Below are positions 35,226 to 43,735 of a stretch of 64,000 bases of DNA, piece after piece; the first letter of the stretch is position 1; each line of letters begins with the position of its first letter. The notes under the pieces were generated by a model, which had not been told where the DNA came from, searched no databases, and worked only from the letters and a program-made list of their open reading frames with translations. Source of the DNA: Nostoc calcicola FACHB-3891 (GTDB lineage: Bacteria; Cyanobacteriota; Cyanobacteriia; Cyanobacteriales; Nostocaceae); assembly GCF_014697355.1 (NCBI RefSeq), contig NZ_JACJRQ010000022.1, positions 62,001 to 126,000 of the forward strand, in the 5' to 3' direction. The position numbers and the translations under genes are program-made.

Positions 35226-35663
35226 TAAATAAATCTATCTCAAGAAGGATGGTGGAGTCAAGCAATTTTTGCATTTATTTACACTTTTTTGTGTATCCTC
35301 GCATTGTCAAAGATAGTAGTCTCGGTCTGGTGCTAGCAGGCTAATGTCCTATCTTAACCTAGAGAACAATGTCGAGAAAAACTCATAGTGTTTCTAGCTA
35401 TTGATGTAGTAAGGGAAATGACCAAAATTGGTCAAAGCAGATGCAATTGTTTGTCAGACTCCCCAGCCTCGTGAAAACACGGCTTTTCAAGCTACTCTGA
35501 GACGATGTTTGAAAAGTATACGATCCTTCGACATCCCCCCAATCAGCCTAGAGAAAAGGGAATAACCCGATCTAAAATCCCCCTAATCCTCCTTAAAAAT
35601 CAGGAGAGTAGGGGAAATTTAAAGTTTTTGACAGATCGGCTACCACTTTTAGAGCATCCTTTT
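35226..35663. other. 438-base gap with a copied gene end and small hairpins
   Basis: At 35307-35345 lies a partial copy of the STAS gene's 3' end (shared GTCTGGTGCTAGCAG followed by CTAAT). A hairpin-like GAAAACACGGCTTTTCAAG lies near 35473, and a CCCCCTAATCCTCC/AGGAGAGTAGGGG inverted repeat near 35580-35614. A plus-strand frame at 35505-35768 overlaps the next real gene and is not believed. Confidence 0.6.
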
Positions 35664-36224
35664 TTAGGCATTCTGGGGAGACGAAATTTGAGTTTGTTCG
35701 GATGCTGGGCGGGGAAAATTTGGCAAATCAATGCCGCTGTGACTAGCATTGCGGGTTTTGATTGCTAAACGGTAACTTACACTTTGCAGTTCCGCCTGTA
35801 GTTGGCGGTTTTCCCGTTGTAGCATTGCTACTTTTTCTCTGACTGGCGTCATGCGCTCCTCAAACTTACGACGGTAAATTTGAGGCAACTCTTGTACAAC
35901 TTGCTCCAACATCCGAGTGCGATCGGTAAGTTCTTGGACAGACTGTCGCAATTGGTAAATTTCGGAGTCACGAGTTGTAATTTGCTCTTGGTAGAATGCC
36001 ACCTGTTGTTCTACAGCTTGGAGTTGTTCTTGTAAAGCTTGTAACTGGGTGGTATCACGCTCAAGATCCGGCTGTTGGGGCATAAAATTAGTATTACCCT
36101 TTACCAACCGAAAGAGTTCTTGAGATAGCTGTTGCACTAATTGATCGCGGAGCTGCAACTCTTGGCGTAGTTGCGATACTTCCGTTGAGAGAGCTTGAAC
36201 ATCGGGTGTATTAGATTGGCTCAC
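35664..36224 (-). CDS. coiled-coil protein of unknown function
   Basis: The 186-residue protein is dominated by heptad-patterned helices: residues about 8-42 (VQALSTEVSQLRQELQLRDQ) and 55-150 (LQALQEQLQAVEQQVAFYQE and onwards, ending in REKVAMLQRENRQLQAELQ). The tail, rich in Ser and Pro, is probably disordered. No membrane segment or signal is present. It looks like a conserved cyanobacterial cytoskeletal or scaffold-type protein, but I cannot name it. It lies upstream of, and on the same strand as, nothing obvious; rpsF is about 260 bases away. Confidence 0.7.
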   Translation of the reverse strand: MSQSNTPDVQALSTEVSQLRQELQLRDQLVQQLSQELFRLVKGNTNFMPQQPDLERDTTQLQALQEQLQAVEQQVAFYQEQITTRDSEIYQLRQSVQELTDRTRMLEQVVQELPQIYRRKFEERMTPVREKVAMLQRENRQLQAELQSVSYRLAIKTRNASHSGIDLPNFPRPASEQTQISSPQNA

Positions 36225-36374
36225 AGTAGCTTACCGCTCCCATTCAGAATCTTGTCCAATCTTAGGTATAACTGCGGGAGTACTACCTTTGGCAAGTATT
36301 TGTTAATTTAGCATTATGAGCCAAGTCACTGGTAAAGAAAAAAACAAAATTTTATTTAAGGGCATTATGCATTA

Positions 36375-36469
36375 GGGGAGATGAGGGAGAGGGGCAGTTC
36401 TTGCTGGGTGCAGGAGAGAAGCCCCTCTGTCCCCTGCTCCCCGCTCCCTGCTCCCTTGCCTCTTCCCCA
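36375..36469. repeat. composite repeat with CTTGCTGG-GCAGG core, copy 1
   Basis: GGGGAGATGAGGGAGAGG leads into TTCTTGCTGGGTGCAGGAGA, then GAAGCCCCTCTG, then GCTCCC tandem units. The same order of parts is found, in reverse orientation, at 43605-43699 between psbE and ycf48. It lies between the coiled-coil gene and the rpsF stop. Confidence 0.7.
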
Positions 36470-36487
36470 TCCCCCATGCCCTATTCC

Positions 36488-36826
36488 CTAAGCAGTTGCA
36501 GTTGCAGTTGCAGCCACTTTGGCAGGTTTAGCCTCTTCAAGTTCCTGCTTAATTGTGAGATAGCGAATTACTTCTTCACTCAAGCGCATGGCGCGTTCAA
36601 AAGGAGCGATCGCAGTTGCAGGTGCAGTGTAGTTGAATTGGATGTAGATGCCATCGCGGTGTCTTTTGATTTCATAAGCCAGACGACGCTTACCACGATT
36701 TTGAATTTGGATATCCTCGGCGCCTTGTTCCCGAAGTAAATTCTGATATTTCGTAACTGCTTGCTCTACCTGTTCGTCTCCCAAGTCAGGACGCAGGATG
36801 TACATTGTTTCGTAACTTGTAGTCAT
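36488..36826 (-). CDS. rpsF: 30S ribosomal protein S6
   Basis: S6 binds S18 and 16S rRNA in the platform of the small subunit. The 112-residue protein starts [20 protein letters not shown] and contains [23 protein letters not shown], both typical. It ends in an Ala/Thr-rich tail ([10 protein letters not shown]) encoded by GTTGCA-type repeats. It is a single-gene unit here. Confidence 0.97.
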   Translation of the reverse strand: MTTSYETMYILRPDLGDEQVEQAVTKYQNLLREQGAEDIQIQNRGKRRLAYEIKRHRDGIYIQFNYTAPATAIAPFERAMRLSEEVIRYLTIKQELEEAKPAKVAATATATA

Positions 36827-37235
36827 ATTTTTCGGTTTCCCTTATGGACAAAATGGCTGCCAGTGTCAATTTATACTAATTTTATTTCAAAATACTAGTA
36901 TTCATCAACATCTGAAGCAACAAGGAACTATAATCTTACCAGTTTTCAATTTTGTTTCATTAGCCAATCCGCCGAACTTTGGATTTCATTTCTTGGATGT
37001 CCCTATTGAAATACTAGGTCGCTCACCGACCCCAGATTTCTTTAGCAAGTAAGAATCCAGCTTTTGGTGTTCGCCAGCAAATTGATTGAGCTATCAGCTT
37101 AGCCTTTTTTTAAGGGCATCTATAGCGATCGCTTTTTTTGCTCAAGGCTCAATCGGTTCGCCAAAAAGCCAACTGAGGATTGGTACTAGCCGCTTACAGG
37201 TTTTAATCAAAGACAAAAGGATATCGATCGAGGTT
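36827..37235. other. 409-base gap between rpsF and the FAH-family gene
   Basis: This region contains the divergent promoters. The frame of the FAH gene is open upstream to 37086, but the encoded residues there have no family likeness and include a GCGATCGC site, so I regard it as non-coding. No repeat family is recognised. Confidence 0.4.
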
Positions 37236-38009
37236 ATGGCGCAGCGCTATGTACGAATTCAAAATCAAGAAGGACAGATTTACTATGGTTTACTACAACC
37301 ATCCTTCAATGTCCAGGTGCTAGATGCTCCACCGTGGTTACAAGGACAACCTACTGATTTGACTTTAACGCCAGAAAATTACCAAATTTTGGCTCCCTGC
37401 GCTCCGTCGAAAATTGTGGCGGTGGGGAAGAATTATGCAGATCATGCCGCAGAAATGGGAACTCCAGTGCCTTCTGAGCCACTAATTTTTCTCAAGCCAC
37501 CTACGTCGATTATTCCCTCGGAGACGGAAATTAAATATCCTCCCCAGTCGCAACGAGTAGATTATGAAGGAGAGTTAGCATTAGTAATTGGCGATCGCGT
37601 TTTTGACTGTACGCCAGAAGTCGCTCAAACTAAAATTTGGGGCTACACCATCGCTAATGATGTGACAGCACGGGATTTACAAAAACAAGATGGTCAATGG
37701 ACGCGAGCCAAAGGTTTTGATACTTTTTGTCCTTTAGGCCCTTGGATTGTGCGGGAATTAAATCCAGGAGCGAGATTGCAGACTTTTTTGAATGACGACG
37801 CCAATCCAGTCCAATCTGCCTGTATCGATCGGATGGTGTTTCCCCCGGATATTTTAGTGTCTTATATCAGTCAGGTGATGACGCTAATGCCAGGGGATGT
37901 GGTGCTTACGGGAACGCCAGAGGGTGTGAGTTCATTGCAACTCGGCGATCGCGTCCGTGTAGAAATTGAGGGTATTGGTCGCTTGGAAAACACCGTAGCG
38001 ACCCGTTAA
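37236..38009 (+). CDS. fumarylacetoacetate hydrolase (FAH) family protein
   Basis: The 257-residue protein carries the FAH/MhpD-type catalytic fold for C-C bond hydrolysis or decarboxylation of diketo acids. Motifs are KIVAVGKNYADHAAEMG near residue 65, EPLIFLKPPTSI near residue 85, the metal ligands in VDYEGELALVIGDRV near residue 108 and ANDVTARDLQ near residue 143, and the terminal VVLTGTPEGVSSLQLGD near residue 225. I chose the ATG at 37236 (MAQRYVRIQN), preceded by a weak GAGG, because the upstream extension is not family sequence. The substrate cannot be predicted. Confidence 0.9.
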   Translation: MAQRYVRIQNQEGQIYYGLLQPSFNVQVLDAPPWLQGQPTDLTLTPENYQILAPCAPSKIVAVGKNYADHAAEMGTPVPSEPLIFLKPPTSIIPSETEIKYPPQSQRVDYEGELALVIGDRVFDCTPEVAQTKIWGYTIANDVTARDLQKQDGQWTRAKGFDTFCPLGPWIVRELNPGARLQTFLNDDANPVQSACIDRMVFPPDILVSYISQVMTLMPGDVVLTGTPEGVSSLQLGDRVRVEIEGIGRLENTVATR

Positions 38010-38012
38010 CGA

Positions 38013-38492
38013 CTAGCGCACTTGCATATGCACCGCATCAGAAATCGCTGGAATTTCTGCATAACGTCCGATCAAAGACTGGATGACTGAATATCCAACT
38101 GCTACCACTACACCTAAAAAGATAGTGTTAGCAACTGTTTCTATTGCAAAGCTAGTACCAGGAACCTGTCCTAAAATTCGCACCAATATGGAACACAAAA
38201 ATATAACTATGTCCAAAAGAATTGCCTGCATTGTGTTGAAACGAATGAAGTGACTGATTTTTTCGTTTCTGACCACCAATAGGAACAAGGCGAAGAACAC
38301 GATTAGTTGTCCAAATTGTCCCAAACTACCGTAAATTATTAGCACTGGTTGCAGCGGTAAAAGCAGGACTTGTAGTACTGGAAACTCTCTTAACAAAAAG
38401 CTGCCAAAGACTAAACCATCAATTAGGGGCAGCAAGTAAGGCAAGCAAGCAAAAATCCGATCCCAAACCGTTGTAGACCCGCGCCAAGTCAT
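38013..38492 (-). CDS. Tic20-family membrane protein (Ycf60-like)
   Basis: The 159-residue protein has four membrane helices, starting near FACLPYLLPLIDGLVFGSFLL, LIVFFALFLLVV, ILLDIVIFLCSILVRILG and FLGVVVAVGYSVIQSLI. The RFNTMQAILLDI phrase near residue 84 is diagnostic for Tic20/Ycf60, the cyanobacterial relative of a chloroplast inner-envelope import component. Its bacterial role is not established. It converges with the FAH gene with only a three-base gap. Confidence 0.88.
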   Translation of the reverse strand: MTWRGSTTVWDRIFACLPYLLPLIDGLVFGSFLLREFPVLQVLLLPLQPVLIIYGSLGQFGQLIVFFALFLLVVRNEKISHFIRFNTMQAILLDIVIFLCSILVRILGQVPGTSFAIETVANTIFLGVVVAVGYSVIQSLIGRYAEIPAISDAVHMQVR

Positions 38493-38573
38493 TATGCATT
38501 CTCCTATGGTTCTATTTCAACAGCTACTTGACCTTAGGATAACGCAGTTGCTTGGTCTTGCTGGTAAATCCAG

Positions 38574-38771
38574 TTATTCTATATGGGCGATGCGAAAGCC
38601 CATTACACACTCATATTGGTCTGGCTGCTGTTGAGTAAGTTTGCGAATGGCTTGACCACAACGCAGTTGACCGCCACGCCAACGGGGTTGACCGCTGCCA
38701 TCAGCGAGTAAACAAGACTGGCAAACTTGCTCAGGGGCAAGGATTTGCTCGTCCATTAAAATGACTAGCAT
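38574..38771 (-). CDS. small cysteine-containing protein, 65 residues
   Basis: The gene is short but well supported by an AGGAGGG ribosome-binding site just upstream of the ATG at 38771. The protein has a possible metal knuckle, CQSCLLADGSGQPRW, with a third cysteine in LRCGQ and a fourth in YECVMG. It looks like a small conserved cyanobacterial zinc-ribbon-like protein; the function is unknown. It is on the same strand as the Tic20 gene, 80 bases upstream. Confidence 0.65.
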   Translation of the reverse strand: MLVILMDEQILAPEQVCQSCLLADGSGQPRWRGGQLRCGQAIRKLTQQQPDQYECVMGFRIAHIE

Positions 38772-39179
38772 CTAAATCCCTCCTGTAAATTTTCATTGTC
38801 ACCTACATTTGCCTCTCAGGAGGACACTCGTTGTAGCGGTCTAAAAGGACAGCGCGTCATCAGTTATGGTGATTGGCGATCGCACAGCATACTTAAGAGT
38901 CACATCCTACCTGTTTGTAGCAAAAATGTGGATGTCACAATTCCATCAAAATTGTCAACTGAATCTTAATTTATTGTATGTTCTGTTCTGTTGGAGATTG
39001 GATTGTTGACTAAAATAAGGCTGATTCCAAGGTATTGACTTTGCGAAAATTTCAGTATGTGAAACTAAGTTAACTCGATCGCCTTTTTAAGGATGCAATT
39101 ACAAATTACTGAGGTAAACTTGCAAGCAAGCTAATACACAATATTACTGGGCGGCTTGTCGGTCTGGGCATCACTCACA
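38772..39179. other. 408-base gap with no gene
   Basis: The gap includes the promoter side of the small cysteine protein and of the long gene at 39180. There is one GCGATCGC site near 38877 but no repeat block and no coding frame that I trust. The sequence is AT-rich. Confidence 0.4.
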
Positions 39180-42083
39180 ATGGAACACTGGCAATTTCTG
39201 ATACAGAAGCAAGGCGATCGCTCGTGGCATATCCTGGAATCGCCAAATTTACAAATTTTGGAAGGGCAGTATAGAGTTCTGGCTCGTTCTAGCCTGCCCA
39301 ATACAGATGTCGAAGTGCGCGTCACTCACTTTTCAAGACAGGAAGTCACGCCAAAACGCCGAATTTTCAAGCGTTCGCGTCGCACTAACTCAGAAGGCTT
39401 AATGGCGGTAATTCCTTTTACTTACTTTGAGCCTGGAGTTTGGGAACTGCGCTGTTCGGGCGATTTGATGTCGGATATGCTCGGTAAATCTTGGCAATAC
39501 ACCGTCCAACTGCAAGTTCTGTCCCAAGGGGCAGGGGGCAGGGGGCAGGGGGCAGGGGGAGATGAGGGAGATGAGGGAGATGAGGAGAGAGGTCTGAGTA
39601 CAGGCTTTCGACCTTCAGAAATTCCCAGAGATGGGGATCAGGGGAGCAGAGGAGAAGTTGCAGTAAGTCTTTCCTCTGTGCCGATGCCTGACGCCCGATG
39701 CCCGATGCCCAATGCTCCCCTTGTGGAAACGCTAGATCGGGCGATCGCCGTTGCCAATGAACTACCAATTCCTACAGATGGCAGCCCTGACAACAATGTT
39801 GTTGTGCTAGATGCAATCAAACAAGAAGATACAGCTAGCAGCCTTGACACCAATATTGTGCTAGATGTAACCAAACAAGAAGCTACAGCGATCGATGAGC
39901 CGATCGGTCCTGTATGGCTCAAAGGTGAGACGGCAGAACAAATTTTACAAAATTTAATAGAATTAGCTTTACCGACTGTTGAACCGCTACCTGAAGATGA
40001 AAAGGTTACAGATTCTTCAGGAACACAACAGCCACCGCCATTATTGCTGACTTTAGATCGGGATAGTTACATTGCTCGTTGGGGAAAAGCTCTAACAATT
40101 AATGGGCATGTAGAACTGAAGGAAAAGACGAATCTAGAACTGGCTGAAACACTATCCTCAAAAAGCGTTCATGGACTCGAATTAAAAATTGAACTGCGAT
40201 CGCCCTTGGAATCCCAAATCTTGAGTCAGGTACGGCAACCCTTACCAAACCAAGAACTGCCGTTCAGTATCAATACCTCAATTGATATTCCTGCTGACTG
40301 TGAATCCAAGCTAATTTTAGCAGATATCAGTTTGTATGGTAGATTCACTGAAATTAGTCAAGTGATACAGTTAGCCACGCAGTCCTTCACCATTACGGCA
40401 GATGTAACCGAATTACTGGCAATCACAGCAGCAGCAAAATCTAGCACATCAAATGAGGCGATCGGACCATCGTCGTCCTCTGACAGTTTCACGGAACCAG
40501 AAGCAACTGTTAAGCTCGATTTAAAACTATTAAATCTGGTCAAACTCCGAAAGACAGACCAGCCTCCGCTAGTCAATCCATCGCCAAACACACCCCTACC
40601 ACCACAAATTAACCTGCAAGTTCTGCGAGAAGCCACTCTACGGGCATCTCAGATGAAGAATTCAGCTAGTTCGCCTCAATTACCAAAACTGCCCCCAATT
40701 CAAACTGATGTCAATATCCCCACAGATGTCGTTGCTGAATCTCCCATACAGAACGAGCTTCTAGAAAAGGATGCTACCATAGCTGCCATCAACTTAGAGC
40801 AGTTAGTCATCAGGCAACGTCGAATACCAATACTCGACAAGACTTTTCCATATTTGAAACGGCTGCAAACTACGCCAAATGCTACAGAAGAAGTAAAAGA
40901 GAATGCCCCAGATACATTGGAAATTGAAGCGACTGAGGGCATAACGCAGTTAGACACAATTACCACTGAAGATAAAAACACAGCCCAAGTACTAACTGAG
41001 CCAAATTCAGAAGCCCAAGAAGAATCTCTTACTCAAGTGCTAACTGAGCCAAATTCAGAATTCCAAGAAGAATCTGTTGCTCAAGTGCTAACTGAGCCAA
41101 ATTCAGAATTCCAAGAAGAATCTGTTGCTCAAGTATTAACTGAGCTAAATTCAGAAGCCCAAGAAGAATCTGTTGCTCAAGTACTTCCTCAACCAAATTC
41201 AGAATTTATTAAAACAAACCTTTACTCATCTCCCTTGCTCAGGAAGTGGATGCAGAGCCAAGGATACTCTTTGCCCCCAGCCATAAATGAACTGCCACCC
41301 CAAGAGTACGATAACTATGTTCCAGCCCAGCAGATGCCGCTTTCTGTCAGTGCAGAAATTCCCAATGGTGATGTTGATGTTGTTGATGTCAGCTCGCTCT
41401 TAAGCCTAGATGCCAACGCAGAAATACTGGAAGACACAGACACAGTACAAAAAGCAGACTCACTTATAGAGGAAGATACAGAAGTAGAAATATTACCAGA
41501 AGAACCAATATTTTCACCACCTTTGTTATCAACAATACCGCCCCCTCCTCCTCCGATAAACAGAAATACAGCTTCAGCATGGTTGGCGCAAGAAATTGTT
41601 GTAGATGATACATACAGTGAATTAGAAGCCGATGCAACGAAGAGTTATGCCTTGGAACAAGAGGAGCAACCAGCGTCAGATTTATCTCGTTTCCTAGCTA
41701 TAAATACGGTAGCCATTGAGCCTTTGCCAATTCCACAACTACATGTACCAGAGGGCGAACTCATCGCTGGCAAGTCTGCGCTCGTGCGCGTAGTGGTGCC
41801 TGAAGTAACTCGACAAGTTGCTGTCAAGTTATGGGTTGAAGATTATCAAACTCGTTGGTTATTAGACGGCCCCCATTTACTGACAAATTTATTACCTAAC
41901 GCCTTGTCTGGGTTGGAAGGGATCGCGCAATTAAATATTCCCTTTGGCTGTTTGGAAATTCGCTTAGAAGCGATCGCTCTCGATCCGACAACCCAACAGG
42001 AAAGTCACAAAGTCACAATAGTGCGAACTGTCATCCCTCCAGACTTGCCAAATTTAGAGCTAGATGAACTATTGGGTATTTGA
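39180..42083 (+). CDS. long low-complexity protein with 16-residue tandem repeats
   Basis: The 967-residue protein belongs to no family I recognise. Residues 1-110 form an Ig-like or beta-sandwich domain (MEHWQFLIQKQGDRSWHI onward to GKSWQYTVQLQVL). Residues about 115-182 are translated tandem repeats (GAGGRGQGAGGDEGDEGDE, then PMPDARCPMPNAP). Residues about 300-420 form a second beta-rich domain. A Pro/Glu-rich linker holds four and a half copies of a 16-residue unit (AQVLTEPNSEFQEESV, DNA 40985-41203). The last 130 residues form a third beta domain (PQLHVPEGELIAGKSALVRV). No signal peptide is seen. The ATG at 39180 was preferred to a TTG eight codons earlier. A scaffold or surface-associated role is only a guess. 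Confidence 0.75.
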   Translation: MEHWQFLIQKQGDRSWHILESPNLQILEGQYRVLARSSLPNTDVEVRVTHFSRQEVTPKRRIFKRSRRTNSEGLMAVIPFTYFEPGVWELRCSGDLMSDMLGKSWQYTVQLQVLSQGAGGRGQGAGGDEGDEGDEERGLSTGFRPSEIPRDGDQGSRGEVAVSLSSVPMPDARCPMPNAPLVETLDRAIAVANELPIPTDGSPDNNVVVLDAIKQEDTASSLDTNIVLDVTKQEATAIDEPIGPVWLKGETAEQILQNLIELALPTVEPLPEDEKVTDSSGTQQPPPLLLTLDRDSYIARWGKALTINGHVELKEKTNLELAETLSSKSVHGLELKIELRSPLESQILSQVRQPLPNQELPFSINTSIDIPADCESKLILADISLYGRFTEISQVIQLATQSFTITADVTELLAITAAAKSSTSNEAIGPSSSSDSFTEPEATVKLDLKLLNLVKLRKTDQPPLVNPSPNTPLPPQINLQVLREATLRASQMKNSASSPQLPKLPPIQTDVNIPTDVVAESPIQNELLEKDATIAAINLEQLVIRQRRIPILDKTFPYLKRLQTTPNATEEVKENAPDTLEIEATEGITQLDTITTEDKNTAQVLTEPNSEAQEESLTQVLTEPNSEFQEESVAQVLTEPNSEFQEESVAQVLTELNSEAQEESVAQVLPQPNSEFIKTNLYSSPLLRKWMQSQGYSLPPAINELPPQEYDNYVPAQQMPLSVSAEIPNGDVDVVDVSSLLSLDANAEILEDTDTVQKADSLIEEDTEVEILPEEPIFSPPLLSTIPPPPPPINRNTASAWLAQEIVVDDTYSELEADATKSYALEQEEQPASDLSRFLAINTVAIEPLPIPQLHVPEGELIAGKSALVRVVVPEVTRQVAVKLWVEDYQTRWLLDGPHLLTNLLPNALSGLEGIAQLNIPFGCLEIRLEAIALDPTTQQESHKVTIVRTVIPPDLPNLELDELLGI
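40985..41203 (+). repeat. 48-bp minisatellite inside the long gene
   Basis: Units begin at 40985, 41033, 41081, 41129 and 41177 (partial). The second and third units are identical over all 48 bases; the others differ at a few positions. The length is a multiple of three, so copy-number change keeps the frame. Confidence 0.9.
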
Positions 42084-42210
42084 CTTAGGAGTTAGGAGTT
42101 AGGAGTTAGGAGTTAGGAGTTAGGAATTTTCCCCTCCCACTCCCTCATCTCCCTCATCTCCCTCATCTTCCCATCTCCTCATCTCCCCATGCCCTATGCC
42201 CAATATCGGC
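42084..42210. repeat. tandem TAGGAGT and CCCTCATCT repeats
   Basis: Five TAGGAGT units follow the stop of the long gene by two bases, then about five CTCATCTCC units and a CCCATGCCC segment. The block ends about 90 bases before the psaI start. Confidence 0.8.
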
Positions 42211-42301
42211 TGTGTTAAAAATCTTTAGAATTTAAAAAATCTGGCGCACTTTGCAGTAAGCTCATCTTGAATTGTAGTGTGATTTAACAGGAACCTTTAC
42301 T

Positions 42302-42442
42302 ATGGCATTTGAATTTTTGCCTACGATCTTGGCTAGCACTTCCTACTTGCCTGCTATCTTCGTTCCGATCATTGGTTGGGTTTTACCAGGTGTGGTATTC
42401 GCATTTCTATTTTTATACATAGAAAGCGAAGATATTGCTTGA
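42302..42442 (+). CDS. psaI: photosystem I reaction centre subunit VIII (PsaI)
   Basis: This 46-residue single-helix membrane protein is too short for most ORF filters. The sequence (FLPTILASTSYLPAIFVPII, then FAFLFLYIESEDIA) matches the PsaI pattern, including the C-terminal FLYIE-x-EDIA. PsaI lies at the monomer interface of photosystem I and helps hold PsaL. The ATG is preceded by AGGAACC. A strong terminator at 42701-42732 lies downstream, past a MITE-like element. It converges with psbEFLJ. Confidence 0.93.
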   Translation: MAFEFLPTILASTSYLPAIFVPIIGWVLPGVVFAFLFLYIESEDIA

Positions 42443-42448
42443 TTGGTT

Positions 42449-42556
42449 TATAGCGTTTCCCATTCAGATGCGGTACAACATTATATGGCAAGGTGTAGGG
42501 GCACGGCAGTGCCGTGCCCCTACATGTGTACCTCACGCTTGTCGGGAAACGCTATA
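42449..42556. repeat. MITE-like element, TATAGCG family, copy 2 (108 bp, opposite orientation)
   Basis: This is the same length as copy 1 (3433-3540) and its reverse complement, with few differences: TATAGCGTTTCCCATTCAGA at the left, the GTAGGGGCACGGC palindrome in the centre, and GGGAAACGCTATA at the right. It begins six bases after the psaI stop codon. Confidence 0.85.
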
Positions 42557-42700
42557 TAGTAATTGGTAATTGGTAATAGATTACTTCCCTTTTTACCAAT
42601 TACCTAATCATTACAGCAGAATTCAGAAGTCAGAATTCAGGTATGGGGTCAATCCAAAATCCAAAATTGATTGACCTTCCTTAAAATCCGCTGTAACAAT

Positions 42701-42732
42701 GCCGCCTATCTCAGAGAGACAGGCGGCTTTTT
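42701..42732 (+). terminator. strong rho-independent terminator between psaI and psbJ
   Basis: GCCGCCT-A-TCTC pairs with GAGA-C-AGGCGGC (11 base pairs, one mismatch) and is followed by TTTTTAA. The T-run lies on the plus strand, so it serves the psaI transcript. It may also block read-through of psbJ from the other side. Confidence 0.8.
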
Positions 42733-42795
42733 AATGCTGATTTCTTAACAAATGCTAGAAAATTCAGACTTTATAGTATTGGCTTCAAACTAGTT

Positions 42796-42915
42796 TTAGA
42801 TTGAAGAACCCAGTCCAGCGTAGGCACCATAAAAGAAAATGCCCAAGACTGTAATTACACCTAATCCTGCGACCGTAGCGACGACCCACAGGGGAATTCT
42901 CCCACTTCCAGACAC
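42796..42915 (-). CDS. psbJ: photosystem II protein J
   Basis: PsbJ is a 39-residue single-helix subunit next to cytochrome b559 that supports electron flow and assembly. The sequence reads [20 protein letters not shown] and ends AYAGLGSSI, which is diagnostic. The start codon is GTG, with GGAGAGAG just upstream. It is the last gene of psbE-F-L-J, 69 bases after psbL. Confidence 0.95.
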   Translation of the reverse strand: MSGSGRIPLWVVATVAGLGVITVLGIFFYGAYAGLGSSI

Positions 42916-42984
42916 AGCTCTCTCCTCCCTTAACAACAAATCAACACACGTTCAATAAACAAAGATTAACAACAGTAGTTCTAG

Positions 42985-43104
42985 TTAGTTAAAGAAGTAA
43001 CTAGAAAACAGAATCCCTAGAACAAAAATTAGTAGTAGTCCCAGGAATAGCGAAGTCCGGTTTAGTTCAACCGGTTGATTATTAGGATTGGGCGATTTTT
43101 CCAT
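42985..43104 (-). CDS. psbL: photosystem II protein L
   Basis: PsbL is a 39-residue single-helix subunit at the PSII dimer interface, needed near the QA site. The sequence ([19 protein letters not shown], ending SSYFFN) is nearly invariant in the family. The ATG at 43104 follows psbF by nine bases and has an AGGAGC-like site overlapping the psbF stop. Confidence 0.96.
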   Translation of the reverse strand: MEKSPNPNNQPVELNRTSLFLGLLLIFVLGILFSSYFFN

Positions 43105-43113
43105 AACTTGCTC

Positions 43114-43251
43114 CTAGCGTTGAATAAATTGCATTGCAGCGATCGCGCCCAAAAAGAAAACAGTTGGTACACCTAAGGTGTGAACTGCCAGCCATCTAAC
43201 GGTAAAAATTGGATAGGTAACTGGCTGATTGATGTTATTGCCGCTAGTCAT
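43114..43251 (-). CDS. psbF: cytochrome b559 subunit beta
   Basis: The 45-residue beta subunit shares the b559 haem with PsbE. The haem-ligand histidine is in [20 protein letters not shown], which is typical. It starts nine bases after psbE and is the second gene of psbE-F-L-J. Confidence 0.97.
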   Translation of the reverse strand: MTSGNNINQPVTYPIFTVRWLAVHTLGVPTVFFLGAIAAMQFIQR

Positions 43252-43260
43252 GATCTCAAA

Positions 43261-43509
43261 CTACTTTCCAATAAATTGTTCAACTTGCTTTTTCGCTTCA
43301 AAACGGTTCTTCACAATTGGCACTTCTTGGCGTGCTTGTGTGAAATATTCATTAGGACGGGGTGTGCCAAAAGCATCATAAGCCAGTCCGGTGCTGACAA
43401 ATAACCAACCAGCAATAAATAATGCGGGGATGGTGATGCTATGAATTACCCAGTAACGAATGCTGGTAATGATGTCCGAAAACGGACGTTCTCCAGTGGT
43501 ACCTGACAT
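43261..43509 (-). CDS. psbE: cytochrome b559 subunit alpha
   Basis: PsbE is the alpha chain of cytochrome b559, an essential part of the PSII reaction-centre core. The 82-residue sequence carries [20 protein letters not shown] with the haem-ligand histidine, and ends [13 protein letters not shown]. It begins the psbE-F-L-J unit. A repeat block at 43605-43730 separates it from ycf48, so the usual close spacing rubA-ycf48-psbE is widened here. Confidence 0.98.
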   Translation of the reverse strand: MSGTTGERPFSDIITSIRYWVIHSITIPALFIAGWLFVSTGLAYDAFGTPRPNEYFTQARQEVPIVKNRFEAKKQVEQFIGK

Positions 43510-43604
43510 TTAAATCCCTACCTTCATCAAAGAATGTATTGAGTTTATTATCCTACAAAGTTTAGAAAGAGTTACAAGTTGCAACGTTCTTCTCAGAAAT
43601 AGTG

Positions 43605-43735
43605 ACTGGGGAAGAGGCAAGGGAGCAGGGAGCAGGGAGCAGAGGGGAAGGGCTTCTCCCCTGCATCCAGCAAGAATTGTCCCTCTTCCCCATCTCCCTC
43701 ATCTCCCTCATCTCCCCACTCACTCATTAAGCTGC
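43605..43735. repeat. composite repeat with CTTGCTGG-GCAGG core, copy 2, plus CTCATCTCC units
   Basis: Read on the minus strand, 43605-43699 matches 36375-36469 part by part (GAGATG units, TTCTTGCTGG, ATGCAGGGGAGAAGCCC, GCTCCC units). It sits inside the normally tight ycf48-psbE interval and touches the ycf48 stop codon region. Confidence 0.7.

Noticed and set aside
35505-35768. 87-codon plus-strand frame
   Set aside because: Its end overlaps the coiled-coil gene on the other strand, and its start lies in repeat-like intergenic sequence.
37086-37235. 50-residue N-terminal extension of the FAH-family protein
   Set aside because: The residues do not resemble the family, and the ATG at 37236 gives the normal start.
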